Part shown: positions 33,447-43,329 of the stretch, piece after piece
Layout: every line of letters begins with the position of its first letter
Position numbering within the stretch: the first letter of the stretch is position 1
NCBI GenBank assembly: GCA_020849275.1
Contig: JADLGO010000017.1
Coordinates: 48,510 to 112,509 of the forward strand
From: Chthonomonadales bacterium
GTDB lineage: Bacteria > Armatimonadota > Chthonomonadetes > Chthonomonadales > CAJBBX01
DNA length: 64,000 nucleotides
Direction of reading: 5' to 3'
Made by a program: the position numbers and the translations under genes
Notes under the pieces: generated by a model
What the model was told of the DNA's origin: nothing
Database searches by the model: none
What the model saw: the letters and a program-made list of their open reading frames with translations, nothing else

Positions 33447-33466
33447 GCCTTCCCTCCTTGCCGCCC

Positions 33467-34582
33467 TCACGCGAAGGCGCGGCGCATCTGATCGCAGTAG
33501 TAGCGCACGTTGTCCCACTCGGCGTCCGGGGCGATGCGGTGGTCGGGGCAAGGGATATAGCCGCCCAGCTCCACCAGCGGGCGCAGGCGCTCGATCTCGG
33601 CGTCCACGGCGGCGCGGTCACGCGAGAAGGTGATCTTGTTCATGCCGCCCACGCCCCGCAGCCCTCGCCCGTACTCCTCGCGCCACGGGGCAATACTTGC
33701 GTTCCAGGTGCCGACCTCGATCGGGAACATCGTGTTGACACCGTGCTCCAGCCAGATGGGCACCAGCCGATCGATGCGCCCGTCGGAGTCGAGCGAGACG
33801 ATCTCCAGGCCAGCGCCACTCAGCAGGTCGGTGATGCGGCGGTAGTGGGGCCCCACGCGCTCACGGAACACGCGCGGCATGACGAGCGGCCCGTTGCGGA
33901 AGCAGATGTCCTCCCAGAAGTGCGCGAAGTCGAAGCGCGCGCCGGAGGAGAGCGCGCGCTCCACGCAGCGGAAGCAGAGGTCGCCCACGGTATCGACGAT
34001 CTCGGTAAAGAGGGGCTCGTCGTCCGCGTACAGGTAGCAGAGCCCTTGTACGCCCAGCCAGTTACGGATCTGGCCGTAGAGGCTGCCGCAGTGCAGGCCG
34101 ATGGGGTCCTCGCGGCCGGTGTCGTCGCGGAGCGCGACCAGGGCCGCCATGTCGACGCGATCCTCGGTGTACCGCAGGCGAGGGAGGTAGTGCTCCTGCC
34201 AGGCTGCGCGGTCCTTGAGCAGGTGGTCCACCTCGGCGGGGATGGAGCCGGCGCCGTCCTTCTGCAGGATGATCATGCCGTCGGCGTTCAGCACCGTGCG
34301 GGCGTCGTCGGACAGCACCTCCACCACGCGGGTCTCGAACACGGGCCGCAGGCCGGTGTCGCAGAAGAACATGCTCTGCCAGTTGAAGTCGAAGCCGAGC
34401 TTGCTGGCGAGAGCGCGCTCGGCGGGGGTGGCGTCGCCGCAGCCGGCGATCTCCTCCGGGGCGAGGTGCCCCTCGCGCACCCACTTCCGCAGCGTCTCTT
34501 GCCAGAAGCCGAAGTGCACGATGGGGAGCCTGTCGGCGGGGCGGTAGGTCAGAACGGCCACGGTGGCCTCGCGGTTGGTCAT
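33467..34582 (-). CDS. Uroporphyrinogen decarboxylase-like (URO-D fold) protein
   Basis: GGAG lies six bases before the ATG; 371 residues. The protein has the TIM-barrel layout of the URO-D/MtaA/CmuA superfamily: RLPIVHFGFWQETLRKW at the start, FDFAHFWEDICFRNGPLVMPRVF in the middle and VSLDSDGRIDRLVPIWLEHGVNTMFPIE near the end. True HemE has a conserved RQAGRY-type N-terminal motif that is absent here, so it should not decarboxylate uroporphyrinogen; corrinoid methyl transfer or an unknown sugar-related role is more likely. It is linked to the oxidoreductase at 32430. Confidence 0.85.
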   Translation of the reverse strand: MTNREATVAVLTYRPADRLPIVHFGFWQETLRKWVREGHLAPEEIAGCGDATPAERALASKLGFDFNWQSMFFCDTGLRPVFETRVVEVLSDDARTVLNADGMIILQKDGAGSIPAEVDHLLKDRAAWQEHYLPRLRYTEDRVDMAALVALRDDTGREDPIGLHCGSLYGQIRNWLGVQGLCYLYADDEPLFTEIVDTVGDLCFRCVERALSSGARFDFAHFWEDICFRNGPLVMPRVFRERVGPHYRRITDLLSGAGLEIVSLDSDGRIDRLVPIWLEHGVNTMFPIEVGTWNASIAPWREEYGRGLRGVGGMNKITFSRDRAAVDAEIERLRPLVELGGYIPCPDHRIAPDAEWDNVRYYCDQMRRAFA

Positions 34583-34619
34583 GTCGTCTCCAGCGAATGG
34601 ACGCGGCTCCAGCGCGCCC

Positions 34620-35108
34620 TCAGCGCACCGAAAGGAGCTCAATGTCGAAGATCAGGGTGGAGTTGGGCGGGATCTTCCCGTCCGGCGTGCCGGCCGGGCC
34701 GTAGCCGAGCGACGGTGGCACGGTCAGTTGGCGTTTGCCGCCCACGCGCATCGTCTTAAGGCCCTCGTCCCAGCCCTCGATCACGTTGCCCTCGCCCAGA
34801 ACGAACGAGAACGGCTGGCCGTGGTCGTAGCTGCTGTCGAACTTCGTACCGTCCGTCAGCCGGCCAGTGTACTGCACCTCCACCGTCTGTCCGGGCTTCG
34901 GCATGGGCCCCTTGCCCACAACCAGGTCCTTGATGCCCAGCTTGCCCTTGCCTGCGGCGCCCATGTTGATCTGAAGCGGTCCGACCTGCTCGGTCGGCTT
35001 TTGCTCCGGGGCAGGCTTCGTCTCCGGCCCCTGCGGGCCCGACCAGAGCGAGCCGATGGCGAGCACGATGATGGCGAGCAGAACGATGATCCCGATGGTA
35101 CGGCCCAC
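34620..35108 (-). CDS. FKBP-type peptidyl-prolyl isomerase, membrane-anchored
   Basis: From GTG 35108 (GGAAAGGG upstream) the product has 162 residues: a single N-terminal hydrophobic helix (about 3-20, TIGIIVLLAIIVLAIGSLW), a Pro-rich linker, then one FKBP domain with the standard pocket residues in VQYTGRLTDGTKFDSSYD, FVLGEGNVIEGWDEGL and GYGPAGTPDGKIPPNSTLIFDIELL. It probably helps fold proteins outside the inner membrane. An ATG at 35156 would add 16 residues ahead of the helix. It lies 63 bases after the cysteine-cluster protein gene and 37 before the URO-D-like gene. Confidence 0.93.
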   Translation of the reverse strand: MGRTIGIIVLLAIIVLAIGSLWSGPQGPETKPAPEQKPTEQVGPLQINMGAAGKGKLGIKDLVVGKGPMPKPGQTVEVQYTGRLTDGTKFDSSYDHGQPFSFVLGEGNVIEGWDEGLKTMRVGGKRQLTVPPSLGYGPAGTPDGKIPPNSTLIFDIELLSVR

Positions 35109-35171
35109 GGTCGCAGCCCTTTCCGGCGCCCCAGACCGGCCGGCTCGGCACGGCATGGCGGCGGGGCGCCC

Positions 35172-35750
35172 TCATATGCCTCCCAGCATATCCTCGATCT
35201 GGGCCGCCACATGGTCCAGCAGGAGCAGACGGCGGCGGTTCTTCTCGACAGCCACGACCTCCCACGCCTCGCGCGCGATCCGCGTCAGGGTTCCGACCGA
35301 TCCGAGGATCTGCACGCCCTGGAGGGTGAGCGCGCCGCCGCAGACCGCGGCGCGCACGTCCGGGGTGCTCAGGTCGAGATCGATGACTGCCTGGTATTCG
35401 TCCTCGGTGATGTAGAGCTCGCGCGTGCTCTCGTCGCCCGCCGAGGCGGCCCGGCCCACCACGTCCCACGGGGTGCCGCGCCATCCACGGATGTAACCCT
35501 GGAAGTCGCAGGTGGAGCAACGCCACTCCACGCAGTCGTCGGGATGACGCAGAACGCCCAGACGCCCCGGGCAGGGGCGCCGCCCGGGGCGGCGATTGCA
35601 TGGGATCGCGGTCAGGAAGGTCACCCCGCGATGTCGCGTGGCCGCGGCGGCGGCGATGCGGCCGTAGAGGCGCGCCAGTGCCGCGGCTCGCCCGGCGCCC
35701 GGATCTCCATTCGCGTCCAGGTAGTGCCTCAGGTCGATGACGTAGATCAT
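35172..35750 (-). CDS. Uncharacterised protein with a cysteine cluster, 192 aa
   Basis: The ATG at 35750 is ten bases after the stop of the ACC-deaminase-like gene. The N-terminal part (MIYVIDLRHYLDANGDPGAG) is short and hydrophilic. A Cys-rich middle (about 51-83) has IPCNR, PCPGRL, DDCVEW and RCSTCDFQGYI: five or six cysteines that could hold a zinc ribbon. The C-terminal half has a beta pattern (ELYITEDEYQAVIDLDL) and ends in helices. I do not recognise the family. The gene has normal codon use and its position inside an operon supports it being real. Confidence 0.7.
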   Translation of the reverse strand: MIYVIDLRHYLDANGDPGAGRAAALARLYGRIAAAAATRHRGVTFLTAIPCNRRPGRRPCPGRLGVLRHPDDCVEWRCSTCDFQGYIRGWRGTPWDVVGRAASAGDESTRELYITEDEYQAVIDLDLSTPDVRAAVCGGALTLQGVQILGSVGTLTRIAREAWEVVAVEKNRRRLLLLDHVAAQIEDMLGGI

Positions 35751-35760
35751 GGCGGCGCGC

Positions 35761-36711
35761 TCACCGTTCCGCCACGAGGGCCGGGCCGCCGCCCGTGTGC
35801 AGAAACACAACGCGCTCACCGGCGAACGCGCCCCGCGCGGCCAACGCGAGCAGGCCGGCTATGGCCTTCGCGGTGTATACGGGATCCAGCAGCAGACCTT
35901 CCTCGCGCCATAGGCGCTCCACGGCGGCCTGTCCCTCCGCGCTGGGAACGCCGTAGCCCTCGCCCACGAAACCCTCCTCGAGGGCGATGTCGCCGGCCGC
36001 GATCGGCGCGGCCGCGCCCAGCCTCTCCGCAAGTACTCGCGCCACTCCCAGGATGGCGGCCTCCGCATCCGGGTCGCGGTCCACGCGCACGCCGAGCAGA
36101 CCAAAGCGAGCTCCCGTCGCGGCGCGGCCGGCCGCCAGACCCGCCGCCGTGCCACCACTGGAGGTGGCGAACAGGACACGCGTGGGCGCTTCCGGCAGCG
36201 CGGCGAGCTGTGCGGCGAGCTCTGCAGCCGCCGCGGCGTAGCCCTGAGCGCCCATCCAGTTGGAGCCGCCGACGGGGATGGTGTAGGGCCGCTCGCCGGC
36301 GCGGCGCAGTTGCTCGGCTAGATCGGCCATTCGGACCTCGCGCTCCGCGGAGGTGTCGACACGATGGACGGCGGCGCCCGCGAGCCGATCGAGGGCCAGG
36401 TTGCCGACGACCGGGGCTCCGGCGGGCCCGGACAGCACCAGGTGACACGAGAGCCCGCAGCGACTCGAGGCGACGGCGACCACGCGAGCGTGGTTGGACT
36501 GCAGGGCGCCGGCGGTGATGACGGCGGTGGCGCCCTGCTCCAAGGCATCCGCCAGGAGGTACTCCGCCTTGCGCACCTTGTTGCCGCCGAGCGCGTAGCC
36601 GGTGAGGTCGTCGCGCTTCGCCCACACGTCGGCGCCGGCCGAGGCGGAGAGGCGCTCCAGTCGGTGCAGGGGCGTGGGCAGCGCGGCCAGTTGGAGGCGG
36701 CGGGTGAACAT
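35761..36711 (-). CDS. ACC deaminase/D-cysteine desulfhydrase-like PLP enzyme
   Basis: The 316-residue product is a fold-type II PLP enzyme: the Schiff-base lysine lies in [15 protein letters not shown], followed by [29 protein letters not shown] and [14 protein letters not shown], the phosphate-binding loop. This layout matches DcyD (D-cysteine desulfhydrase) and 1-aminocyclopropane-1-carboxylate deaminase. The two cannot be separated safely from these motifs, and D-cysteine desulfhydrase is the commoner role in bacteria. It is the first gene of the minus-strand set down to 32430 and diverges from the DEAD-box gene; only a weak SD (GGAG, 14 bases) precedes the ATG. Confidence 0.85.
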   Translation of the reverse strand: MFTRRLQLAALPTPLHRLERLSASAGADVWAKRDDLTGYALGGNKVRKAEYLLADALEQGATAVITAGALQSNHARVVAVASSRCGLSCHLVLSGPAGAPVVGNLALDRLAGAAVHRVDTSAEREVRMADLAEQLRRAGERPYTIPVGGSNWMGAQGYAAAAAELAAQLAALPEAPTRVLFATSSGGTAAGLAAGRAATGARFGLLGVRVDRDPDAEAAILGVARVLAERLGAAAPIAAGDIALEEGFVGEGYGVPSAEGQAAVERLWREEGLLLDPVYTAKAIAGLLALAARGAFAGERVVFLHTGGGPALVAER

Positions 36712-36849
36712 GCGCAGTCGGCTCTCCCCGGCGCGGCGGGCGCGCGCTTGCACGGTGCGCCACCGCGGCAAGGGCCTATTCGATGCCGCGCGCCGGCCTT
36801 CCTCCCGTCGCGCCGGTCTCCGCTGGAGCGTGCTGGGGCGCGATCGTGG

Positions 36850-36855
36850 TATAAT
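36850..36855 (+). promoter_or_regulatory. Consensus -10 (TATAAT) for a leaderless DEAD-box message
   Basis: TATAAT matches the consensus at all six positions. A start six or seven bases downstream falls at or one base before the ATG at 36863, so the mRNA probably has no leader. No TTGACA-like -35 is seen at 16-18 bases. Confidence 0.6.
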
Positions 36856-36862
36856 GCGGCAG

Positions 36863-38179
<1,317 letters not shown>

Positions 38180-38211
38180 CGCCGCGGCCACCCTCGGCGC
38201 GCCTCCCGTAC

Positions 38212-38240
38212 CGCCCTTCTCCCGCTCCGGGAGAAGGGCG
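38212..38240. repeat. 13-bp palindromic element, possible terminator
   Basis: CGCCCTTCTCCCG (38212-38224) pairs perfectly with 38228-38240 around a CTC loop. The core CCCTTCTCCCGCTCCGGGAG resembles dispersed intergenic palindromes known from many GC-rich genomes, the kind that translate as TPFSRSGRR. It sits 33 bases after the helicase stop, so it may double as a terminator. Confidence 0.65.
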
Positions 38241-38388
38241 TCGCCATATGCCACGGGCGTCTCCGCGCGGCCGGCGCCGGCGAAGGCAGGCACACACGCC
38301 GGGCACCGCGAAATGGGCACCGGGCCTGCCCTGCGAGCCGGCCGCGCGCCGACAAGAGCCGCCGCGCCGTGACCAAGACCGCGCGCAC

Positions 38389-39621
38389 ATGGACGGTACC
38401 GACATGCCACGCTTCCCGCTCACCCCCGCGGCCGCGCTCGCCATGGCCGCGGCCTGCACCCTGGTCTCGGCCGGACCGCCGCTCACGGAGGTGGGCGGCG
38501 CCGAGCCCGCGCCGGCCAATGCGGCCGCCTACAACCTGGCCGTCGGCACCCAGACCATCGGCCCCGCCTATCACTTCACGAAGGACACCGCGCTCGTGGA
38601 GACGGCCAGGCGGATCCTCGCGATGGGCTCGGACATCCTCAAGATCACCGTCTCCCCGGAGTACTGGAAGAAGTACCCCGGCGTGCCGCCCGACCCCAGC
38701 CTGGCAACGCCGACCGCCATCGTCCGCGATGAGCCCTCCTACCGCGCCGTGCTGGACATGCCGTTCCGCCATTACCTGCTCTGGGTCTACACCATCGGCG
38801 GAGGGTGGTGGGATAACGGCCTCTCGGAGGCCGAGTCGCGCGTGGAGTACCGCCAGATCTACGACCTGACCCGCTGCCTGCTGACGCGCTACGCCGGCAC
38901 CGGCAAGGCCTTCCTCCTCGGCCACTGGGAGGGCGACTGGCACCTGCTGGGCGGCACCGACCCGTCCAGGGAGCCGACGCAGTCGGCCGTTCAGGGGATG
39001 ATCGACTGGCTGAAGGTGCGCCAGAAGGCCGTGGATGACGCGAAGCGTGACACGCCGCGCCGCGGCGTGCAGGTGTGGTGCTACACGGAGGTCAACCTGG
39101 TCCAGAAGGCGATCCAGGGCCGCGCGACGGTCACCAACAGTGTGCTGCCCAAGGCCAACGTGGACTACGTGAGCTACTCCAGCTACGACTCGCTCGGGGG
39201 CGAGGGCGCGGCGCGGCGCGAGGCGCTGACGCGCGCGCTGGACTACGTCGAGTCGAAGCTGCCCCCGAAGCCAGCCGTGCCTGGCAAGCGAGTCTTCATC
39301 GGGGAGTACGGCGCGCCGGGGGCTACCGTCGGCGCGGACCAGCAGGAGCGGCAGGCGCGCGACGTGGTCCGCGCCGCGCTCGAGTGGGGATGCCCCTACG
39401 TGCTCTACTGGGAGATGTACTGCAACGAGGTGGTGAACGGCGCGCACCGCGGGTTCTGGCTCATCGACGACAAAGGACAGGAGCAGCCGTCGTACCGCCT
39501 TCTGAGCGGTTTCCTGCGCGACGCGCGGCGCTGGGTAGAGGCGTTTGGCCGCGCGCATGGCCGACTTCCGACGCGCGTGGAGTTCGGCCGCGCGGCCGCC
39601 CGGCTCCTGGACGCCCGGTGA
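38389..39621 (+). CDS. Secreted TIM-barrel glycosidase-like protein
   Basis: From ATG 38389 (or 38404; neither has a good SD) the product has a signal peptide ending near LVSAGPP and about 405-410 residues. Features of a GH-A type barrel are visible: TIGPAYHFTKDT at the start, LLGHWEGDWHL near the middle with a candidate acid/base Glu, and RVFIGEYGAPGATV near the end with a candidate nucleophile Glu. The gap between them suits cellulase-like families. The family number cannot be given. It is followed after 37 bases by the GH32-like gene. Confidence 0.72.
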   Translation: MDGTDMPRFPLTPAAALAMAAACTLVSAGPPLTEVGGAEPAPANAAAYNLAVGTQTIGPAYHFTKDTALVETARRILAMGSDILKITVSPEYWKKYPGVPPDPSLATPTAIVRDEPSYRAVLDMPFRHYLLWVYTIGGGWWDNGLSEAESRVEYRQIYDLTRCLLTRYAGTGKAFLLGHWEGDWHLLGGTDPSREPTQSAVQGMIDWLKVRQKAVDDAKRDTPRRGVQVWCYTEVNLVQKAIQGRATVTNSVLPKANVDYVSYSSYDSLGGEGAARREALTRALDYVESKLPPKPAVPGKRVFIGEYGAPGATVGADQQERQARDVVRAALEWGCPYVLYWEMYCNEVVNGAHRGFWLIDDKGQEQPSYRLLSGFLRDARRWVEAFGRAHGRLPTRVEFGRAAARLLDAR

Positions 39622-39658
39622 GCGCCCGCCCGCAGCCTCCGCGAACCGACGAGACGAC

Positions 39659-41890
39659 ATGCGCGCCGCGATGACGACGAGCCGCCGCCTCGCGACCGCG
39701 GCGCTCGCCGCGCTGGCGCTCCTTGGCGCCGCCGCGGCGGAGGCCGGACCACGGAAGGACCGCATGAGGAACCTGACCGACAAGACGCTCGTGGCCTGGG
39801 TGGCCCTGGCCGGTCTTGATCAGCGCGGCGGGAGCGCTATTACCCTCGATAGCGGCGCTGGCCCGTTCGACGGCATCGTCTACGCAGAGATCGAGCCCAG
39901 GCGCTGGATGCCCGGAAGCGAGTTCTGGAAGCGCACCCCGCGCGAACAGGCCGCGCTACGCGCCGAGACCTCGGCTCCTGGTCAGATCGTGCAGATGGCG
40001 GCCGTCTACCGGGGGCGCGAGGTGACCCTCTACCGCAACGGCGAGGAGTACGCGCGCCACGAGGTCCAGGAGCCACTGGAGGTCGGCGAAGGCAGCGCCG
40101 TCGTGCTCGGCCTGCGCCACCTGCAGGCAGGCGACCGGGCCTGCCTGGCGGGGGAGATCGAGGACGCACGGGTCTACCGAGGCGCGCTCACGCCCGCCGA
40201 GCTTGGCAAGCTCGCCCCGAACCGGCCGGGTGGGCCGAGGCCGCTGGCCTGGTTCAGCTTCGAGGGCGGAAGCGCCGCTGACCGCGCGGGCACCTTCGCC
40301 GCGGGGCGCCTCCACGGCGCCGCCGCGATCCGCGGAGGGCGGCTCGTGCTGCCGGGAGGCATCGCGTACATGGTGGCGGGCGCGGAGGTCTCCGCGAAGC
40401 GCGACCCTGCGCGCTGGCCGGCCTACCATCTGACGGCGCCGCCCGAGGAGGGCGTCTGCGCCCCGTTCGACCCGAACGGCTGCATCTGGTGGAAGGGTCG
40501 CTACCACCTGATGTACATCTACCAGGACCCCGCGCGCGCCAACGGCGGCCACACCTGGGGCCATCTATCCAGCCCCGACCTGGTGCACTGGACGCGCCAC
40601 CCGCCCGCCCTGGCGCCCGAGCCCGGCGACGCCGACGAGGGCACCTTCAGCGGCAACGCCTTCATTGACAAAGACGGCGTGCCCATGCTCTGCTGGTTTG
40701 GCCTGGAGGCAGGCGTCTGCGTGGCGACCGCTGAGGACGACGACCTGATCCGCTGGAGGAAGCACCCGGCCAACCCGATCATCCCGATCCCGAAGCCCGG
40801 TGATCCGATGCACGGTCGCTACACCGTGTGGGACCCGTACCTGTGGCTGGACGATGGCGTCTACCGCTGCCTGCTTGGCGGCAACCGCCTGCCCAATGGC
40901 AAGGACACGCTCTACCTCTGCCGCTCCAACGACCTGGTGCACTGGGAGCCCGTCGGTCCGTTCTACGAGCACGCGGACCCCGGCTGGACGGGGGAGGACG
41001 AGGACTGTTCCTGCCCGGACTTCTTTCGGCTGGGCGATCGCTGGGCGCTGCTCTGCATCAGCCACAGGGTCGGCGCTCGCGTCTACGTGGGGCGGCGCGA
41101 GGGCGAGCGGTTCCTGCCCGAGCGCCACGTCCGCATGAACTGGCCGGGCGGCATGTTCTTCGCGCCGGAAAGCCTGCGCGCAGCAGACGGCCGGCGCATC
41201 TTCTGGGCCTGGGTGACCGACCCGCGCGTGCGGCCCGCGCAGAACGCCACCGGCTCGGGGACGATGAGCCTCCCGCGCGAGCTCTCGCTGGCGCCGGACG
41301 GCACGCCGCGGATCGCGCCGGCGCGGGAGACGGAGGCGCTGCGGCGCCGCCGGCACGCCGCGAACCCCGTGGACCTGCCGGACGGCGAGGACGTGACGCT
41401 GCGCGGCATTCGCGGCGACTGCTTGGAGATCGCCGTCGAGATCGCCGTTGGCACGGCGCGCGAGGTCGGGCTGAAGGTCCGCTGCGCGCCCGACGGCTCG
41501 GAGGAGACCGCGATCTGGTACGATGCCGAGCGTGGCGTGCTTCGGATGGACATGTCGCACTCGAGTCTGAGCGACGAGGTGACCTACGGCCAACCGCCGT
41601 TCGCTTCCTACGGCTTCCAGCGCGCTGCCGACAACCCGAAGCCCTACACGCGGTTCGAGGCTCCCCTGGCGCTCGCGCCGGGAGAGCCCCTGCGCCTGCG
41701 CGTCTACCTGGACCGGCCGATGGTGGAGGCGTTCGCCAACGACCGCCAGTGCGTGACGCAGCAGGTGTTCCCGTCGCGGCGCGACAGCGTGCTGGTGCGA
41801 GCGGGAGCGCGCGGCGGCGTCGCGCACGTTCGGTCGGCCGAGGCCTGGGAGATGGCGCCGATCGTCTACCGCAAGGATGCCGGGCGCTGA
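39659..41890 (+). CDS. Secreted GH32-like glycosidase with N-terminal LamG-type domain
   Basis: The 743-residue product has a signal peptide (about 1-24), a concanavalin/LamG-like sandwich (about 25-215, with EIEDARVYRGALTPAELG typical of that fold), then a five-bladed propeller of the invertase clan. Active-site markers are PFDPNGCIWWKGRYHLMY (nucleophile region, FDPNG instead of NDPNG), VWDPYLW (RDP-like stabiliser) and EDCSCPDFF (acid/base region, DCSCPDFF instead of the usual EC-P). A beta-sandwich follows from about 590 (LEIAVEIAVGTAREVG) with the VEAFANDRQC element seen in GH32 tails. The target may be a fructan or a related sugar; FDPNG makes this uncertain. Confidence 0.85.
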   Translation: MRAAMTTSRRLATAALAALALLGAAAAEAGPRKDRMRNLTDKTLVAWVALAGLDQRGGSAITLDSGAGPFDGIVYAEIEPRRWMPGSEFWKRTPREQAALRAETSAPGQIVQMAAVYRGREVTLYRNGEEYARHEVQEPLEVGEGSAVVLGLRHLQAGDRACLAGEIEDARVYRGALTPAELGKLAPNRPGGPRPLAWFSFEGGSAADRAGTFAAGRLHGAAAIRGGRLVLPGGIAYMVAGAEVSAKRDPARWPAYHLTAPPEEGVCAPFDPNGCIWWKGRYHLMYIYQDPARANGGHTWGHLSSPDLVHWTRHPPALAPEPGDADEGTFSGNAFIDKDGVPMLCWFGLEAGVCVATAEDDDLIRWRKHPANPIIPIPKPGDPMHGRYTVWDPYLWLDDGVYRCLLGGNRLPNGKDTLYLCRSNDLVHWEPVGPFYEHADPGWTGEDEDCSCPDFFRLGDRWALLCISHRVGARVYVGRREGERFLPERHVRMNWPGGMFFAPESLRAADGRRIFWAWVTDPRVRPAQNATGSGTMSLPRELSLAPDGTPRIAPARETEALRRRRHAANPVDLPDGEDVTLRGIRGDCLEIAVEIAVGTAREVGLKVRCAPDGSEETAIWYDAERGVLRMDMSHSSLSDEVTYGQPPFASYGFQRAADNPKPYTRFEAPLALAPGEPLRLRVYLDRPMVEAFANDRQCVTQQVFPSRRDSVLVRAGARGGVAHVRSAEAWEMAPIVYRKDAGR

Positions 41891-42320
41891 GAGCGCGGCG
41901 GCAGGAGCGAGGCCGGTGGCGAACCTGGACGACGACGCGCTGATCCGCCTGGGCGTGAACGCGAACCTGGCCGCCCGGCTCACGGAGGATCAGCGTGGCC
42001 TCGTGGACTACCTGGCGGCCATGCTCGAGGCCGTGCTGCCGGAGCAGACCACCGTGGACCGCCGGGGCGGCCTCTTCTCGGGCAAGAGGGTGCGGACGGT
42101 GCGCGTGCGGATCGACGACGACCTCTACGCGATCGAGGCGCGCGCCGGCCACCCGCTGGTGGCCACGCGTACGCGCGTGGTGCGCGGCGTGAAGCTCAAG
42201 ACCGAGACGCTGGAGGCAGGCCGCTGGCTGCGGGAGCTGGAGGCGGCACTGGCCGGGCTCGCGGAGCGTAGTCGCGCCACACGCGACGCGCTCCAGCGGT
42301 TCGCGGGAGGTGAGGCATGA
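41877..42320 (+). CDS. Uncharacterised small protein, 147 aa
   Basis: The ATG overlaps the end of the GH32-like gene by 14 bases, and the stop overlaps the next ATG by four, so it is coupled to both. The middle has GLFSGKRVRTVRVRIDDDLYAIEA, a two-stranded sheet between helices, and the end is a helical hairpin (LETGRWLRELEAAL-like). No signal peptide or membrane helix is seen. It lies directly ahead of the YbjQ protein, and the two may act together. The family is not recognised. Confidence 0.68.
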   Translation: MPGAESAAAGARPVANLDDDALIRLGVNANLAARLTEDQRGLVDYLAAMLEAVLPEQTTVDRRGGLFSGKRVRTVRVRIDDDLYAIEARAGHPLVATRTRVVRGVKLKTETLEAGRWLRELEAALAGLAERSRATRDALQRFAGGEA

Positions 42321-43240
42321 GTTACCAGCGGTCGGCGTACACGCGCGATTCGCGAGAGGGACTGCCGGCGCACGCCGTCGAGCGGCTCTCGCGGGTCAGG
42401 CAGCAGGAACGCCCGTTCTTCACGAGCGACCTGACCGTCAACGAGTACGTGCTCCTGCACCAGGCCGGCTTCGTGCCGCTCGGCCTGGTCATGGGCACCT
42501 CGATGTACCAGATCGGCTACCAGCGCGCCGGCTGGACCCAGAACACCGAGATGGACGTGCTCACGCAGGCCATGTACTCGGCTCGCGAGTTGGCGATGAC
42601 GCGCATGGAAGAGGAGGCCGACATGCTCGACGCCGACGGGATCGTCGGCGTTCGGCTGGACGTAATGCGCCACGCGTGGGGCGCGTCGATGGCCGAGTTC
42701 ATGGCGATCGGCACCGCGGTGCGCGCCGTGGAGCCCGGCGAGTGGCGGGCCGCCAGCGGCCGGCCCTTCACCTCGGACCTGACCGGTCAGGACTTCTGGA
42801 CGCTCCTGCGCTCGGGGCACCGGCCCGTGGCGCTGGTGATGGGCAGTTGCGTCTACCACGTGGCGCACCGCGGCGTGGGCCAGTGGCTGCGGCAGGTGAT
42901 GCGCAACGTGGAGATGACCAACTTCACCCAGGCGCTCTACGACGCGCGGGAGCTGGCGCTCGAGCGCATGCAAGAGGAGGCGATCGCCGCCGAGTCGCGG
43001 GGCATCGTGGGCGTCACCATCGAGGAGCGCACCTACGGCTGGGACGCGCACGTCATCGAGTACTTCGCGGTGGGGACCGCGATCGTGGGGACCGGCGCGG
43101 CCGAGTCGATCCCGTCTCCAGGCTTCGTCATCTCGCTGAACGACCCGAAGATCAGCAAGGTGGTCCGGTCCGGCGCCGGCCTCAAGGGTGCCGGGGCCCA
43201 GGGCTCCGGCTCGGGCGGCGACGCGGCCGCCGCCGGGTAG
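42317..43240 (+). CDS. Tandem YbjQ/UPF0145 (heavy-metal-binding-like) protein
   Basis: The 307-residue product has two copies of the YbjQ fold. The first starts RPFFTSDLTVNEYVLLHQAG (about 32) and ends near 138; the second starts RPFTSDLTGQDFWTLLRSG (about 148) and ends near 255. Each has the GLVMGTS/ALVMGSC strand, a YxxxE-rich helix (ARELAMTRMEEEADMLDADGIVGV; ARELALERMQEEAIAAESRGIVGV) and a final AVGTA strand. Single-domain YbjQ forms a pentamer or decamer; the tandem form would make a pseudo-repeat ring. Its role is unknown and the old metal-binding label is not supported by Cys or His clusters. A Gly/Ala-rich tail ends it. Confidence 0.88.
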   Translation: MSYQRSAYTRDSREGLPAHAVERLSRVRQQERPFFTSDLTVNEYVLLHQAGFVPLGLVMGTSMYQIGYQRAGWTQNTEMDVLTQAMYSARELAMTRMEEEADMLDADGIVGVRLDVMRHAWGASMAEFMAIGTAVRAVEPGEWRAASGRPFTSDLTGQDFWTLLRSGHRPVALVMGSCVYHVAHRGVGQWLRQVMRNVEMTNFTQALYDARELALERMQEEAIAAESRGIVGVTIEERTYGWDAHVIEYFAVGTAIVGTGAAESIPSPGFVISLNDPKISKVVRSGAGLKGAGAQGSGSGGDAAAAG

Positions 43241-43329
43241 GCTGTGGTCCCGGCCACCGGCAAGGCTGGCAGGCGCCAGGCCAGCGGCCCGACGCCTGCC
43301 GTTATAGTGGCAGATCGCGCGCCGCAGGC

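Noticed and set aside
33467..34582. HemE, true uroporphyrinogen decarboxylase
   Set aside because: The N-terminal RQAGRY-type motif is missing and no other haem gene is nearby; the same holds for the copy at 55028.
43303..43308. TATAGT, a good -10 match, in the spacer between the YbjQ and MFS genes
   Set aside because: The spacer is convergent; no plus-strand gene follows for more than a kilobase, so a promoter there has nothing to drive. It could start an antisense RNA, but nothing else supports this.
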